DNA of 64,000 bases from JALHST01 sp038316335 (GCA_038316335.1 JBBQAM010000008.1:1-64000), one strand, 5' to 3'. Shown: positions 43,029-52,687, counted from the stretch's first letter. Numbers and translations: made by a program. The notes: generated by a model from the letters alone, not told the origin.

Positions 43029-45200
43029 ATGAACACAAAATCTAAACAAGGTCCTCTAAAGTCGAAGTTTTTAATGGTGCTACTGCTCATATGCTGTGCA
43101 AAAGTAAATGCGCAGCATACGTTGATTTCGGAAATGGATCATTTGGAATGGGAACAGGTAATGCCCGGTGTTTGGAAGGCAAGTTTTGGTAAAATGGGGT
43201 TAAATGCCATAGATTATGCCAATTCACCCAAAAGGAATGCCATTAAAGCGCTTGGGGATGGGGCGTTCCCGTTCGATAAAAATGCCACGTACAGTCTTCT
43301 TGCCCCGAACAGGGCGAGCATCAGATTGCCCTTGGACGAAACGGAGCAAATTTATGGTTTGGGTTTGGAGTTTGAAGGGATGAACAGACGAAGTAATGTT
43401 TATTCCCTTAAAGTCGATCATTATGGCGGAACGATGGGGCATACCCATGCGCCGGTTCCTTTTTATATTTCGAGCAAGGGGTATGGGGTCTTAATCAACT
43501 CCTCGCAACGGGTAAAAATTCATGTGGGGGTGGGCAATAGAAAAGATAGCAAAATACCGGTACCCATTGACCGAACAACGGGTGAAAACTGGTCTGCACG
43601 CCCATTGTCTGATGCGGTAGAAGCAAGCGTTCAGGGTGGTGGTATGGAAATATACGTGTTTTCGGGGCAAACGGTCCTTGAGGTAGTCCAACGATATAAT
43701 CTTTTTTTTGGAGGGGGTATCATCCCACCCAAATGGGGGCTGGGTTTTTGGCACAGAATGGACACCAAGAGCTCCGACAAGGATGTATTGAAAGAAATTC
43801 AAGATTTTGAAAACAACCATTTCCCCTTGGATGTTATCGGACTGGAACCGGGTTGGCAGAGCTTTGCCTATCCCTGTTCTTACGATTGGGATAGTGTACG
43901 CTTTCCAGACCCTGAAAACTTTGTGCAAACCCTGGAGAAAAAAGGGATAAAAGTGAATCTATGGGAAAATCCATATGTAGCTCCATCTTCAACCATGTAT
44001 AAGGATATCAGTCGTTATACGGGCAGTCATACGGTCTGGTTGGGCGAGGTGCCCGACTACACCATTCCAGAAGCAAGGAGCGTGCTGATAGATCATCACA
44101 AAAAGACCCATTTAAATCTGGGGGTGAGCGGTTATAAGTTTGATGAAGTTGATGGCTATGATGTTTGGTTGTGGCCAGACCATGCAACTTTCCCCTCGGG
44201 CAATGATGCCGTGGAAATGAGACAACTTTATGGCATGATGATGCAAGATATGTTCGATGATTATTTTAGGCAACAGAACAAGAGAACCTATGGTCTGATC
44301 CGCTCAGCATATATTGGTGCCAGCAATCACAATTTTGTGCTGTACAGCGATTATTATGACCACAAAGGGTATGTGACCGCTTTGGCAAACGCATCATTAT
44401 CAGGCCTCCTATGGACTCCGGAAATCCGCAATGCCGATTCTGCAGAGGAATGGATCCGAAGGTTCCAATCGGTTTGTTTCTCTCCGCTTATGATGCTTAA
44501 CGCCTGGTCATCGGGCAAGAAGCCATGGAGTTTCCCTGAAGTGACTGATATGGTTAGGAACACGATTGAACTTAGGATGAAGCTTTTGCCGTATCTCTAT
44601 ACCGCCTTTTATAATTACGAGCAAAAGGGGATACCACCTTTTAGGGCAATGGTACTGGAAAATGGATACCATATGCCCGCGACGATGGAAAACGGCACAT
44701 TGGATGATACCAAGAACCCATATAAGGAGGAAAAAATAATAGAAGCCACGGATCAATATATGATGGGCCCTTCCATTCTGGTAGCGCCTGTATTCACGGG
44801 ACAAAAGGAACGCGAAATTATACTCCCCAGCGGAGATTGGTTTGATTTCTATACCGGGGAATACGCTGGCAATGGGGAAACGATTACGATACAAACCAAA
44901 CTTGAGCAAATCCCTTTATTCGCTAAAGATGGAGCCATAATACCAATGTTGAACGCTATAAGTAAAGATGAAACAGTTCAATCTTTGGAGATCAGGCACT
45001 ATGGCAAAAAAGAAAATACGTTTATATTGTACAACGATGATGGCGTAAGCTATGATTATGAAAAAGGCGAATATTCTTTGACTGAATTAACCGTTAAAAA
45101 AAGAAAGAACGGGAAATTGATTGGAAACTCAAAATCTTTAAATAACGATACGTTCAACTACGATAATATGGTCTGGCACTGGATGACAAAACAGCAATAA
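43029..45200 (+). CDS. Exported glycoside hydrolase family 31 protein
   Basis: GH31 enzyme (alpha-glucosidase, alpha-xylosidase or related) of 723 residues. A signal peptide (SKFLMVLLLICCAKVNAQ) leads into a beta-sandwich (residues 30-225) and the TIM barrel. Likely catalytic nucleophile is D372 in GYKFDEVDG. The acid/base is probably D441 in VLYSDYYDHKGY, after the conserved R-S-x-x-x-G-x motif (LIRSAYIGASNHN). WGLGFW at about 236-241 marks the start of the barrel and LLPYLYTAFYNYEQKGIPPF the end. The C-terminal beta domain closes with FILYNDDGVSYDYEKGEY. The exact sugar linkage is not predictable. It shares direction with DUF1080 and DUF6090 fragments. Confidence 0.92.
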   Translation: MNTKSKQGPLKSKFLMVLLLICCAKVNAQHTLISEMDHLEWEQVMPGVWKASFGKMGLNAIDYANSPKRNAIKALGDGAFPFDKNATYSLLAPNRASIRLPLDETEQIYGLGLEFEGMNRRSNVYSLKVDHYGGTMGHTHAPVPFYISSKGYGVLINSSQRVKIHVGVGNRKDSKIPVPIDRTTGENWSARPLSDAVEASVQGGGMEIYVFSGQTVLEVVQRYNLFFGGGIIPPKWGLGFWHRMDTKSSDKDVLKEIQDFENNHFPLDVIGLEPGWQSFAYPCSYDWDSVRFPDPENFVQTLEKKGIKVNLWENPYVAPSSTMYKDISRYTGSHTVWLGEVPDYTIPEARSVLIDHHKKTHLNLGVSGYKFDEVDGYDVWLWPDHATFPSGNDAVEMRQLYGMMMQDMFDDYFRQQNKRTYGLIRSAYIGASNHNFVLYSDYYDHKGYVTALANASLSGLLWTPEIRNADSAEEWIRRFQSVCFSPLMMLNAWSSGKKPWSFPEVTDMVRNTIELRMKLLPYLYTAFYNYEQKGIPPFRAMVLENGYHMPATMENGTLDDTKNPYKEEKIIEATDQYMMGPSILVAPVFTGQKEREIILPSGDWFDFYTGEYAGNGETITIQTKLEQIPLFAKDGAIIPMLNAISKDETVQSLEIRHYGKKENTFILYNDDGVSYDYEKGEYSLTELTVKKRKNGKLIGNSKSLNNDTFNYDNMVWHWMTKQQ

Positions 45201-45463
45201 ATAAGTTGTATCACGTACCATTTTGCAATCTAATCGATTGCCGTCAAAGTACATGTGCAATGCTCTTATACGGCCATGCTGTTCATGCACTGGGCATTGG
45301 ATCCGTTCGGCAATGTTCCTAAGGAAACCTGATTACATGCCACAGCACCCCCTGGACCATTTTCAATGCAAGAGTTACTAACCGCACATAATTTTTTGGA
45401 AGCCGGCCAAAAGATGACCCTAATAATCATTACATTTAAGGTTATAACCCAACACGATTTTTG
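45201..45463. other. Intergenic region
   Basis: About 263 bases between the GH31 gene and the second DUF6090 fragment. No gene or clear signal seen. Confidence 0.4.
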
Positions 45464-45595
45464 ATGATTCCCTTTTTCCGTAAGATCCGTAAAAAACTCG
45501 CAAACGATAAAAAGCCCTTAAAATATATCAGTTATGCTTTTGGGGAATTTGTGCTGGTCGTGATAGGGATTTTGATAGCCCTGCAAATCAATTAA
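45464..45595 (+). pseudogene. Truncated DUF6090-family gene (N-terminal 43 codons)
   Basis: Encodes MIPFFRKIRKKLANDKKPLK, then YISYAFGEFVLVVIGILIAL, then QIN and a stop. This is the same N-terminus and membrane helix as the fragment at 42826 and the full gene at 49609, ending right after the helix. It is followed by the GT87-like gene 27 bases later. Confidence 0.72.
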
Positions 45596-45622
45596 ACCAA
45601 AGAAACGATCTTGAAAATACCA

Positions 45623-46759
45623 ATGCGGTTTTATAGCTTGCTTTTTTACCTAATGCTATTGGTACTATCGACAAGAGGATTTTTTAAAGAAGTCTTGTAC
45701 GATTCTGGGGCAAAGGACGCTCAATACTATCCGGCCAAATTATTTTCTGAAAATATTGATTTCTATAACTATTATCTTACGAATTCCGAGGATTGGTTTC
45801 AGAGCCAAGCCCCTAACTATTATTTTCAGTTATACTACTTACTACAACCTATAACCATCTTTTCTTGGGATAATTTTAAAATCATTTGGTACTTCTTGTC
45901 ATTAGGATCGCTTCTTTTTTTCGTTGTGCATGTCAAGAAAAGATTTGATTTTAACTATAAAGAAATGAATGTTTTATTATTCCCCTTTTTTATAGGATTT
46001 CCATTAACGACTACTTTTGGAAATGGGCAGTTCGGGATTTTAATAATAACATGCGCTTATCTCGCCTGGATCTACAAGGAAAATAAGGTTCTCCTCCCCC
46101 TACTTCTATCCTTGCTCACTATAAAATATTCATTTGGAATACCTATTATATTCGGCTTCTTGATTATGGGATACTATCGGTCGGTAATCATAAGTGGAAT
46201 TATTACTTTATTGTTTCCACTTATGTACGCAATCAAATTCGGCCTAAATCCTATTTCAACCATATTCTTGCCCCTCAAGGTTTCTTCTCAAGCTACTTCG
46301 ATTGGACAGTCGGACATTATGAGCCTGTATCGTATTTTCTATGACACCCCTTTGATTGGAATAAATGTTCTTTCCATAAGCCTGCTGTTACTTTTAAGTT
46401 TATTCCTTTATTTCTCTAGAAAATACAATCTAGATAAAAAAACAATTTTCGTATGTTCTCTGCTGTTCTCACTATTTGGCTTTTTTCACTTAGGGTACGA
46501 CCATGTCATATTTTTACTAATAATTCCATTCTTGATGAACGCTAAGTACTTTAATATTATTTATAGCTATCTGCTTTTATTTTGTATTGCACCTAGATTG
46601 ATTGTCATACTAGCTTACATTTTCGACCTACCAATAAATTATAGGGATTTTTTGAGAACGAAATATTACATAGTTTATAATATTTGTTTTTTGGGGGGTT
46701 ACTTTTTCTACTTGCTTAAAGAAGGCATTGTTCAAAAAAATACCTTAAAGATGGTTTAA
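45623..46759 (+). CDS. GT87-like (DUF2029) multi-pass membrane glycosyltransferase
   Basis: Integral membrane protein of 378 residues with about ten hydrophobic segments. Start at ATG 45623 (MRFYSLLFYLMLLVLSTRG), preferred over TTG 45611. The first extracytoplasmic loop contains acidic residues (YDSGAKDAQYY) where GT-C enzymes bind the lipid-phosphate sugar. The pattern FGNGQFGILIITCAYLAWIY and a later SLYRIFYDTP fit the GT87/PimE-like (DUF2029) family, which uses polyprenyl-phosphate-mannose. The acceptor is unknown. It is markedly A+T-rich compared with the GH31 gene, hinting at transfer. Confidence 0.75.
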   Translation: MRFYSLLFYLMLLVLSTRGFFKEVLYDSGAKDAQYYPAKLFSENIDFYNYYLTNSEDWFQSQAPNYYFQLYYLLQPITIFSWDNFKIIWYFLSLGSLLFFVVHVKKRFDFNYKEMNVLLFPFFIGFPLTTTFGNGQFGILIITCAYLAWIYKENKVLLPLLLSLLTIKYSFGIPIIFGFLIMGYYRSVIISGIITLLFPLMYAIKFGLNPISTIFLPLKVSSQATSIGQSDIMSLYRIFYDTPLIGINVLSISLLLLLSLFLYFSRKYNLDKKTIFVCSLLFSLFGFFHLGYDHVIFLLIIPFLMNAKYFNIIYSYLLLFCIAPRLIVILAYIFDLPINYRDFLRTKYYIVYNICFLGGYFFYLLKEGIVQKNTLKMV

Positions 46760-46918
46760 AGCTAATATCTTTAAAAAGACACGTTTTACAGGTCATGATT
46801 GAATACTATTCTTTAAAAATAAATAGTGGGAGTGTTGAAAAAAGTAAAATATTCACTTATACTATTGTTGGATTTTCACGCTGATTCTAGATTCGTTTTT
46901 TTGATAATTTAGATAATT

Positions 46919-47140
46919 CTCTTCCAACACTTTTCTGCAATACCTTCCCGCAATACGAATGGGTGATCTTCATACTGGAATGGTTTCGCAAATCACTTAC
47001 AATCTCCAAAGGCTCATTATTTTAAAGCAGTGCAGTAGGATGCAAAGGTCTTCCTGGCGTTATATTGGCTGATGGGTTTATTGATGCGTATAATTCCTCC
47101 TATTTCCTTTACATTTGAATTGAACAAACTGGTTTGCCGA
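46919..47140 (-). pseudogene. Decayed tyrosine-recombinase C-terminal fragment
   Basis: On the minus strand this stretch follows the DNA of the integrase fragment at 50417-50683 over about 220 bases, including the segments for ARKTFAS and LGHSSMKITQEYYG, but with several small deletions and substitutions that break the frame. Its upstream end runs into the same GCCAGCTTTGCCAACGC repeat sequence as the other copy. Confidence 0.75.
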
Positions 47141-47280
47141 AATTTCGAGCGCGCCAGCTTTGCCAACGCTAAAACGGCGAATAAGAATCGCGTTGTGGAA
47201 ACTGTAGTACTGAGAAGTCCCGCGCACCATCTGGCACCGCCCTTATTTAATAAAGCCTAATTTAATCAATCGTTTCATAA

Positions 47281-47979
47281 TCACGGCTTTAATTCAAAAT
47301 AATAGTCTAAAACGGCAATCCAATCCTGGGCAGTGCGCATCTTCAGATCTTCCGTTTTCAGAAATTTTTCGATTTCTTTGGATTGCTTCATAAAAAGTTC
47401 CGAAAAATTTTTCTTTTTTGTGGGTAACTGTTGAAGCGTATCCGATCTGGTGACCAGATTGGTAACGTAGAAAACAGGGTCGATTTTCAAGAATTTCGCA
47501 TTCACTTCATCGACATACCTTGCCACGCCCTCTTTTTTTTCAATGAACTTTATCCTTTCCTTGAGAAAAAGCGAATACTTTTCGTTGCTGTGCACCAACT
47601 CAAAAAAGGTAGCTTCCAAATTTCCTTTATCGTTCACAAAACAGTGTGTCTCATAATGCTTGTCGGATCCATCGTTCAGCACGATTTTATAGGGATTCTT
47701 CGTGAAGTCTAGCGCGATAATCCTATTGCTCGCCAATTGCATCTCTATCGTATTTTCAAACACATTGAAACGAACAAATTTTGTTTGTTTGATAGCGTTT
47801 ATTTTGGCAGGCACAAAACTGGGATTCAGATAAGGAGATCCGTCGACCAGGCTGTAGTCTATGTTATTTGTGCGCACATAGTTGGTTACAAGGTCGTAGT
47901 TGTCGTTCGTCACTTCAGTAATCACCTGACTCCAAAGACTTGAGCTTGATAGTAGCAATAGTAGTATCGCTTTTTTCAT
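47281..47979 (-). CDS. Exported protein of unknown function
   Basis: Periplasmic protein of 232 residues with a signal peptide (MKKAILLLLLSSSSLWSQ). The mature region mixes strands (FVRFNVFENTIEMQLASNRI) and helices (KNFSELFMKQSKEIEKFLKT). It is similar in style to flavobacterial proteins of unknown function with no named domain. It starts near the integrase relic and has no operon partner. Confidence 0.72.
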   Translation of the reverse strand: MKKAILLLLLSSSSLWSQVITEVTNDNYDLVTNYVRTNNIDYSLVDGSPYLNPSFVPAKINAIKQTKFVRFNVFENTIEMQLASNRIIALDFTKNPYKIVLNDGSDKHYETHCFVNDKGNLEATFFELVHSNEKYSLFLKERIKFIEKKEGVARYVDEVNAKFLKIDPVFYVTNLVTRSDTLQQLPTKKKNFSELFMKQSKEIEKFLKTEDLKMRTAQDWIAVLDYYFELKP

Positions 47980-48302
47980 AAGGATAGGAATCGCATTCGA
48001 GTCGGGGTTTATCTAAAAGTACCGATTTATTTTTTTACACGCCGTTTTCTAGCCTACGTTTTTCTAACGGAAATACCGCTGGGTATTGATGAAAAAGGTT
48101 TACTAAAATTGCCAGCACCCGGTCATAGCCAACGGTTCAGCCTTCCACAGGCAGGGAAACGCGCACCATAGGTTAACTGAGATCTTTGTTGATGGTTGGC
48201 TGAATTCGACCGAAAGGCATTTTTTATTGATCTAATCAAAAGGAAAATATAAAAAGCCCGGGGATTTTGGAATAACCGACTCAGTACTTTCCAATAAATG
48301 GA
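47980..48302. other. Intergenic region
   Basis: About 320 bases between two minus-strand genes. A GCCAACGGTTCAGCC piece near 48128 resembles part of the dispersed hairpin repeat of the accessory zone. No gene is visible. Confidence 0.4.
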
Positions 48303-49196
48303 TCAAAACCGACTGTTCTTTACCCAATTCACAAACAAGGGTACCCACTGGTTTGTACCATCGGAAGCCCTACCGATTCCGAAACCGTGCCCTCCTTTGG
48401 GAAAAATATGTGCTTCAACCAAAACCTGATGTTCCACTAATTTTTGCATATACAAAGTGGTCTCTTCAAGGCTACAGGAATCGTCATCGATCGCGTGTAC
48501 CAAAAATGCCTGAGGCGTATCTTCATTCACCAGATTCAATAAGGTATTTTTAGCAATTTCCTCCTCAGTAAGTTTTCTATGGTATAAATTGCTTTCCAAC
48601 CAGTTTTTGTTGCCTTCGCTTAAATTGGTCACCCCATAAATCAAGCCTGTAAAGTCTGGATTCTCATGCGGATCTTCACTTACCCAAAGCCCAAGAACTG
48701 CAGCCAAATGGCCGCCAGCAGAAAAACCAATAACGCCTATCTCATCCGTATTAATACCGTAGGCCTCCGCTTTTTCATGCATCATTTTCAGTGCTTTTCG
48801 CCCATCGGTCAATGGTACCAGCTGTGGTTCGTTGGAAGATTCTGGATTCGGGATTCTATATTTCAAAACGGCCGCGGTAATTCCATTTTTTGAAAGCAAT
48901 TCCGCTAATTCATACCCTTCATGGTACATGGCCACCAATTCATATCCCCCGCCAGGAATTATGACGACCGCCTTACCGGTATTTTGCCCAACAACTTTGT
49001 AGACGGTCAGTGTAGGTTCTGTAATGTTTCCAACTGCTTTTGTGCCCCATGCCTCTTTTTCAAACTCCTTAAGATCGTTTTCCTTATAAAAAGGTTTTTT
49101 TCCGTCTTCCCAAAGTTTAAATTCCTCTTGGGCAATCCCTTGGTGACATGTTATAAAAAATAAAAGCAAATGAAGTACTAGCCCGGTCGTTTTCAT
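48303..49196 (-). CDS. Exported alpha/beta hydrolase, acetyl-xylan-esterase-like
   Basis: Secreted serine hydrolase of 297 residues. I start it at ATG 49196 (MKTTGLVLHLLLFFITCHQG), a good signal peptide. Motifs: oxyanion region IIPGGGYELVAMYHEGYELA, nucleophile elbow GFSAGG (G-x-S-x-G), acid residue in VHAIDDDSC, and catalytic His in FPKGGHGFGIG. The sequence matches the BD-FAE/Axe2-like group of carbohydrate esterases that remove acetyl or feruloyl groups from plant or algal glycans. Such a role would fit with the GH31 and DUF1080 genes upstream, but the three are not in one operon. Confidence 0.9.
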   Translation of the reverse strand: MKTTGLVLHLLLFFITCHQGIAQEEFKLWEDGKKPFYKENDLKEFEKEAWGTKAVGNITEPTLTVYKVVGQNTGKAVVIIPGGGYELVAMYHEGYELAELLSKNGITAAVLKYRIPNPESSNEPQLVPLTDGRKALKMMHEKAEAYGINTDEIGVIGFSAGGHLAAVLGLWVSEDPHENPDFTGLIYGVTNLSEGNKNWLESNLYHRKLTEEEIAKNTLLNLVNEDTPQAFLVHAIDDDSCSLEETTLYMQKLVEHQVLVEAHIFPKGGHGFGIGRASDGTNQWVPLFVNWVKNSRF

Positions 49197-49608
49197 AGGA
49201 TAAAAGTATTTAAAATTACATAACAATATTCAGGAATTTTCGGAAGTGTCATTGTGGTAGGCTCAAAAAGTGATAAGACTTATGGAGTATACAGCTTGAG
49301 GCCGTATCCCGCATTTATGGTGTGCTATGCTTGTTTATCTAGAGCGCCTTTGAATTGGATTCCCGATATGGAAAATTCTTTTCTTATGGAATTGGGTACA
49401 AGGTTTATTATAAGAGAAGTGAAGTTGAATCTAGTCTTATTAAGAAGGTCTAAAAAAAGACAGCCTCCAAGACTGCCTTTCCTGTTTATTATTATAAAAT
49501 CGACCTTTATGAAGTGTAATCTAAATAAACTATTTTAGTAAACATTAAGGTAATATAGTTAACAACTATAGCCAATTGTTGTGCTTCATTATGACCAACC
49601 AATAACCA

Positions 49609-50376
49609 ATGATAAAATTCTTTAGAAAAATTAGACAAAATCTCCTATCGGAAGGAAAGACTGGAAAGTACTTGACGTATGCAATAGGAGAAATTATTCT
49701 CGTGGTAATTGGAATTTTAATTGCCCTGTCTATTAACAATTGGAATGAAAAAGAAAAACTCAAAAGGGAAGAAATTAGATATCTAAACAATTTTAAACAA
49801 AGTTTAATTTCAGATATAGAATTTAATACATTAAGGTCCGATAGGTACTCCTTGACCAAAAATTCAATCTCCTTCCTATTAAATCACATAGAGCAAGATT
49901 TACCCTATCAAGATTCTTTAAAATACCATTTTGGAAGAATCACTCAAACCTGGAGGCCCAAAATAAACACCGATGTTTTTGATGCCTTAAAATCAAATGA
50001 CTTAAATATAATTTCTAATGATAGTTTGAGAAATAAATTGATTGCTTATTATTCTTGGTCCAGCACCTTATTAAAAGATGATATTGATCGCTATGTCCAA
50101 TTAATTGAAGATGCAAGTTCAAATATTTTTAACACACGGTTTAATGCGCTATGGCAAGGAAATTATAAAAAGTGGGAAATGACAGGAAATATTGAAGATT
50201 TAGAACTGGAAATGATCCCGAATGATTATAATGAGCTTAAGAAGGATAAAGCGTTTTTGTATTTCCTACGTAGTCTGAAAAATCATTTTTATTGGAAAAT
50301 AGAAGTAAGTCAGAAGAGTATAAATAAACAGGCTTCGGATATAATAAAAAACATTGACGTCGAATTAAAACACTAA
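49609..50376 (+). CDS. DUF6090-family membrane protein, full length
   Basis: Protein of 255 residues. Short basic N-terminus (MIKFFRKIRQNLLSEGKTGK), one transmembrane helix (residues 27-43, IGEIILVVIGILIALSI), then NNWNE and a long helical extracytoplasmic domain (residues 50-255). DUF6090 genes are multicopy in Flavobacteriaceae and their role is unknown. Two shortened copies occur at 42826 and 45464. A CACAACAATGG motif follows 14 bases after the stop, as seen near other accessory genes in this window. Confidence 0.88.
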   Translation: MIKFFRKIRQNLLSEGKTGKYLTYAIGEIILVVIGILIALSINNWNEKEKLKREEIRYLNNFKQSLISDIEFNTLRSDRYSLTKNSISFLLNHIEQDLPYQDSLKYHFGRITQTWRPKINTDVFDALKSNDLNIISNDSLRNKLIAYYSWSSTLLKDDIDRYVQLIEDASSNIFNTRFNALWQGNYKKWEMTGNIEDLELEMIPNDYNELKKDKAFLYFLRSLKNHFYWKIEVSQKSINKQASDIIKNIDVELKH

Positions 50377-50416
50377 AAAAATAACGAAAGCACAACAATG
50401 GCTCCCATGAATAGCC

Positions 50417-50683
50417 TTAGTCTAGTTCTTTAAAGTTACTCTTTTTCATCAGTCTCTCCATCTCCTCACTAACTCTCTTCTGAACAACCCTCCCGTAATA
50501 CTCTTGGGTAATCTTCATGCTGCTATGCCCTAATAGCTCACTTACTATTTCCATGGGCACGTTATTATAAAGAAGCACAGTAGATGCAAATGTTTTTCTT
50601 GCCATGTGGTGGCTGATGGAATTATTAAAGCCTATAATCGCCCTAATTTTCTTCAAGTAGGGATTTATCTTCTGGTTTGCCAA
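50417..50683 (-). pseudogene. Tyrosine recombinase (integrase) C-terminal fragment
   Basis: Open frame of 88 codons covering only the end of a phage-type integrase catalytic domain: H-x-x-R in SHHMARKTFAS, the LLGHSSMKITQ box and the nucleophile Tyr in ITQEYYGRV. The core-binding and first catalytic Arg parts are missing. On its upstream side the frame runs into repeat DNA, so it cannot be an active recombinase. A more decayed copy is at 46919-47140. Confidence 0.85.
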
Positions 50684-50772
50684 CCTTTCAGTACGCCGTC
50701 CTTGCCAACGCTTCAGCCCTCCAAAGGCGGGGTCCTCCAGGCCCCATTCTTGGTTTCGGTAGCAGCCAGGGC

Positions 50773-51190
50773 GATAATTCTATTGTCTGTCTTTCCTTCT
50801 TCGCAGAATACGCTTTAAAAGCTCCGCAATCCAGCGGTCGCATAGCGGCAAGCCTCTTTATAAGCTTTTGGAGGATTTTCAGAAATAGCGGTGGCGTAAG
50901 CGGAACTGCGTTTCGCGCAGCGAAAAAGAGCATGCAGCGCAAACGACAGCCGCGGTTTTGGCCTTGGCCAAAAATTTCCTTAAATCCTTCTTGGGTTTTT
51001 GGTTCGTTTTATTCATGTGATTTCTATTGTTTTTTAAAGGTATTCATGAATGCTTGGCATTTGGGTCAAGCCAAAATGAACAAAATAATAAAACCGATTG
51101 ATCAGGATCCGTTATTCTTTGTGCCTCTTTTTCATTAAGATTAATTTTACTTTCATTTCTTTTGGTCGTACAAAAGAAACGAAACAAAGA
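50773..51190. repeat. 418-bp direct repeat, copy 1
   Basis: Begins GATAATTCTATTGTCTGTC and ends within ACAAAAGAAACG. Nearly identical to 51386-51803 at an offset of 613 bases. It contains a GCGTTTCGCGCAGCGAAAAA palindrome-like segment and GGCCTTGGCC. Frames across it (for example FAARNAVPL on the minus strand) occur in both copies but are not convincing genes. Confidence 0.88.
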
Positions 51191-51385
51191 AAAGTACACT
51201 TCTTCCTAGGAATTTTACCGCCTTTGGCGGAAAACCGATATCGAAACCTGGCCATCCCGATAAATCGGGACGAGTACCATCCAGGCTTTCTCCATCTATT
51301 CTTGGAAGAAGATCGCCCACCAACAAGCCTCTTTGGAAGCTTTTGAAGGATTTTCAGAAATAGCGCTGACGTAAACATCCTGGAT

Positions 51386-51803
51386 GATAATTCTACTGTG
51401 TGTCTTTCCTTCTCCGCAGAATACGCTTTAAAAGCTCCGAGATACAGCGGTCGCACAGCGGCAAGCCTCTTTATAAGCTTTTGAAGGATTTTCAGAAATA
51501 GCGGTGGCGCAAGCGGAACTGCGTTTCGCGCAGCGAAAAAGAGCATGCAGCGCAAACGACAGCCGCGGTTTTGGCCTTGGCCAAAAATTTCCTTAAATCC
51601 TTCTTGAGTTTTTGGTTCGTTTTATTCATGTGATTTCTATTGTTTTTTAAAGGTATTCATGAATGCTTGGCATTTGGGTCAAGCCAAAATGAACAAAATA
51701 ATAAAACCCCTTGATCACGATCTGTTATTCTTTGTGCCTCTTTTTCATTAGGATTAATTTTACTTCCATTTCTTTTGGCGGTACAAAAAATGAAGAACAA
51801 AGA
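51386..51803. repeat. 418-bp direct repeat, copy 2
   Basis: Second copy of the repeat at 50773-51190 with scattered base changes. The 195 bases between the copies contain TCCCGATAAATCGGGA, a palindrome of the same style as the one at 23264. Confidence 0.88.
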
Positions 51804-51828
51804 ACTAGGCGGGTTACGTTGCCCCTTC

Positions 51829-52036
51829 TCCCAAGGCATAAAAAACCAAAAAACCATCCGATTGGATGGTGCTATGCATTCCTTTACAATGCCACCGCGC
51901 CAGCTTTGCCAACACTTCAGCTCGCCCATTGCTCTCGCAATGTCGCACTAAAACAGTCCACCGGACTGTTTTTTAACGCTCGGGCGCCTCTTGGGCTCCC
52001 CGCCAAGGCGGGACAGGCTTCTCGCCCAAGGGAACA
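51829..52036. repeat. Hairpin-rich dispersed repeat, copy R1
   Basis: Contains in order the hairpin CCATCCGATTGGATGG, GCGCCAGCTTTGCCAAC, CATTGCTCTCGCAATG, AAACAGTCCACCGGACTGTTT with a T run, and CCCGCCAAGGCGGG. Some elements are terminator-like. Four further copies lie at 52475, 62125, 62286 and 62509. Confidence 0.8.
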
Positions 52037-52135
52037 AACTTGCTAGTATCCAACTATTTGTTTCTTGTATTTCCTTAGGTTTTTCATTTTGGATAAAAAA
52101 CTATTCACCTTATTGAAACCCCATCTAGTTACTAA

Positions 52136-52402
52136 TTAGTTTGAATTGAGTCTGGACGAGGCCTTCTTTAATTCACGATAAAAAAAGTAAAGGAATGGGA
52201 ATAAGAGAATGATCAAATTACGTTGTACTGCATCCATAAAGGCAAACCTATCATGGTAATTCTTCATGTCAGGAAACCTAAGTGAACTCCAACCTATCTC
52301 AATACCAGCGAATAAACATGCAATTAATACTAAGACCCCAGCAAATAAAAGTGTCTTTTTTAGTGGAAATTTATTCATCGTTTTATTTATTAGGACATTC
52401 AT
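52136..52402 (-). CDS. Small membrane protein, function unknown
   Basis: Protein of 80-88 residues with two hydrophobic helices (KTLLFAGVLVLIACLFAGIE and NLIILLFPFLYFFYREL). Start may be ATG 52402 or ATG 52378. No recognised family. It lies between two repeats, so it may be a passenger gene of the plastic zone. Confidence 0.5.
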   Translation of the reverse strand: MNVLINKTMNKFPLKKTLLFAGVLVLIACLFAGIEIGWSSLRFPDMKNYHDRFAFMDAVQRNLIILLFPFLYFFYRELKKASSRLNSN

Positions 52403-52474
52403 ACATTAAACTTGCAGTTGCTCCACCATAACCCATGGCAAATACGTATGCGCCAACTCCAATAGGGCCACCAC

Positions 52475-52687
52475 GCCAGCTTTGCCAACGCTTCAGCTCG
52501 CCCATTGCTCTCGCAATGTCGCACTAAAACAGTCCCACCGGACTGTTTTTTTAACGCTAGGGTGCCTCTTGGGCTCCCCGCCAACGCGGGACAGGCTTCT
52601 CCCCCCAAGTTTTTCTTACGAAAAAAGCCACTATTCCTAGTGGCTTGTCGTCGCTGTCGCTCCTTTTCTTGGGCTCGAACCAAGGAC
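52475..52687. repeat. Hairpin-rich repeat R2 with tRNA-Asn 3' end copy (possible left att site)
   Basis: About 213 bases closely matching 62509-62720. It contains the AACAGTCCCACCGGACTGTT hairpin, the AAGCCACTATTCCTAGTGGCTT terminator-like hairpin and, at 52668-52687, the T-arm and start of the acceptor 3' strand of tRNA-Asn. The acceptor bases differ (AGAAAAGGA versus AGAGGAGGA in the intact tRNA). Confidence 0.8.

Noticed and set aside
49254..49538. 94-codon open frame on the plus strand
   Set aside because: No domain. A different frame of the same DNA matches the remnant at 54091, which suggests decayed sequence rather than a gene.
50688..51555. Repeated minus-strand frames beginning MRCMLFFAARNAVPL
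   Set aside because: Both lie in the 418-bp direct repeat, diverge into unrelated sequence at the repeat ends, and have no domain. They are most simply explained as open frames in noncoding repeat DNA.
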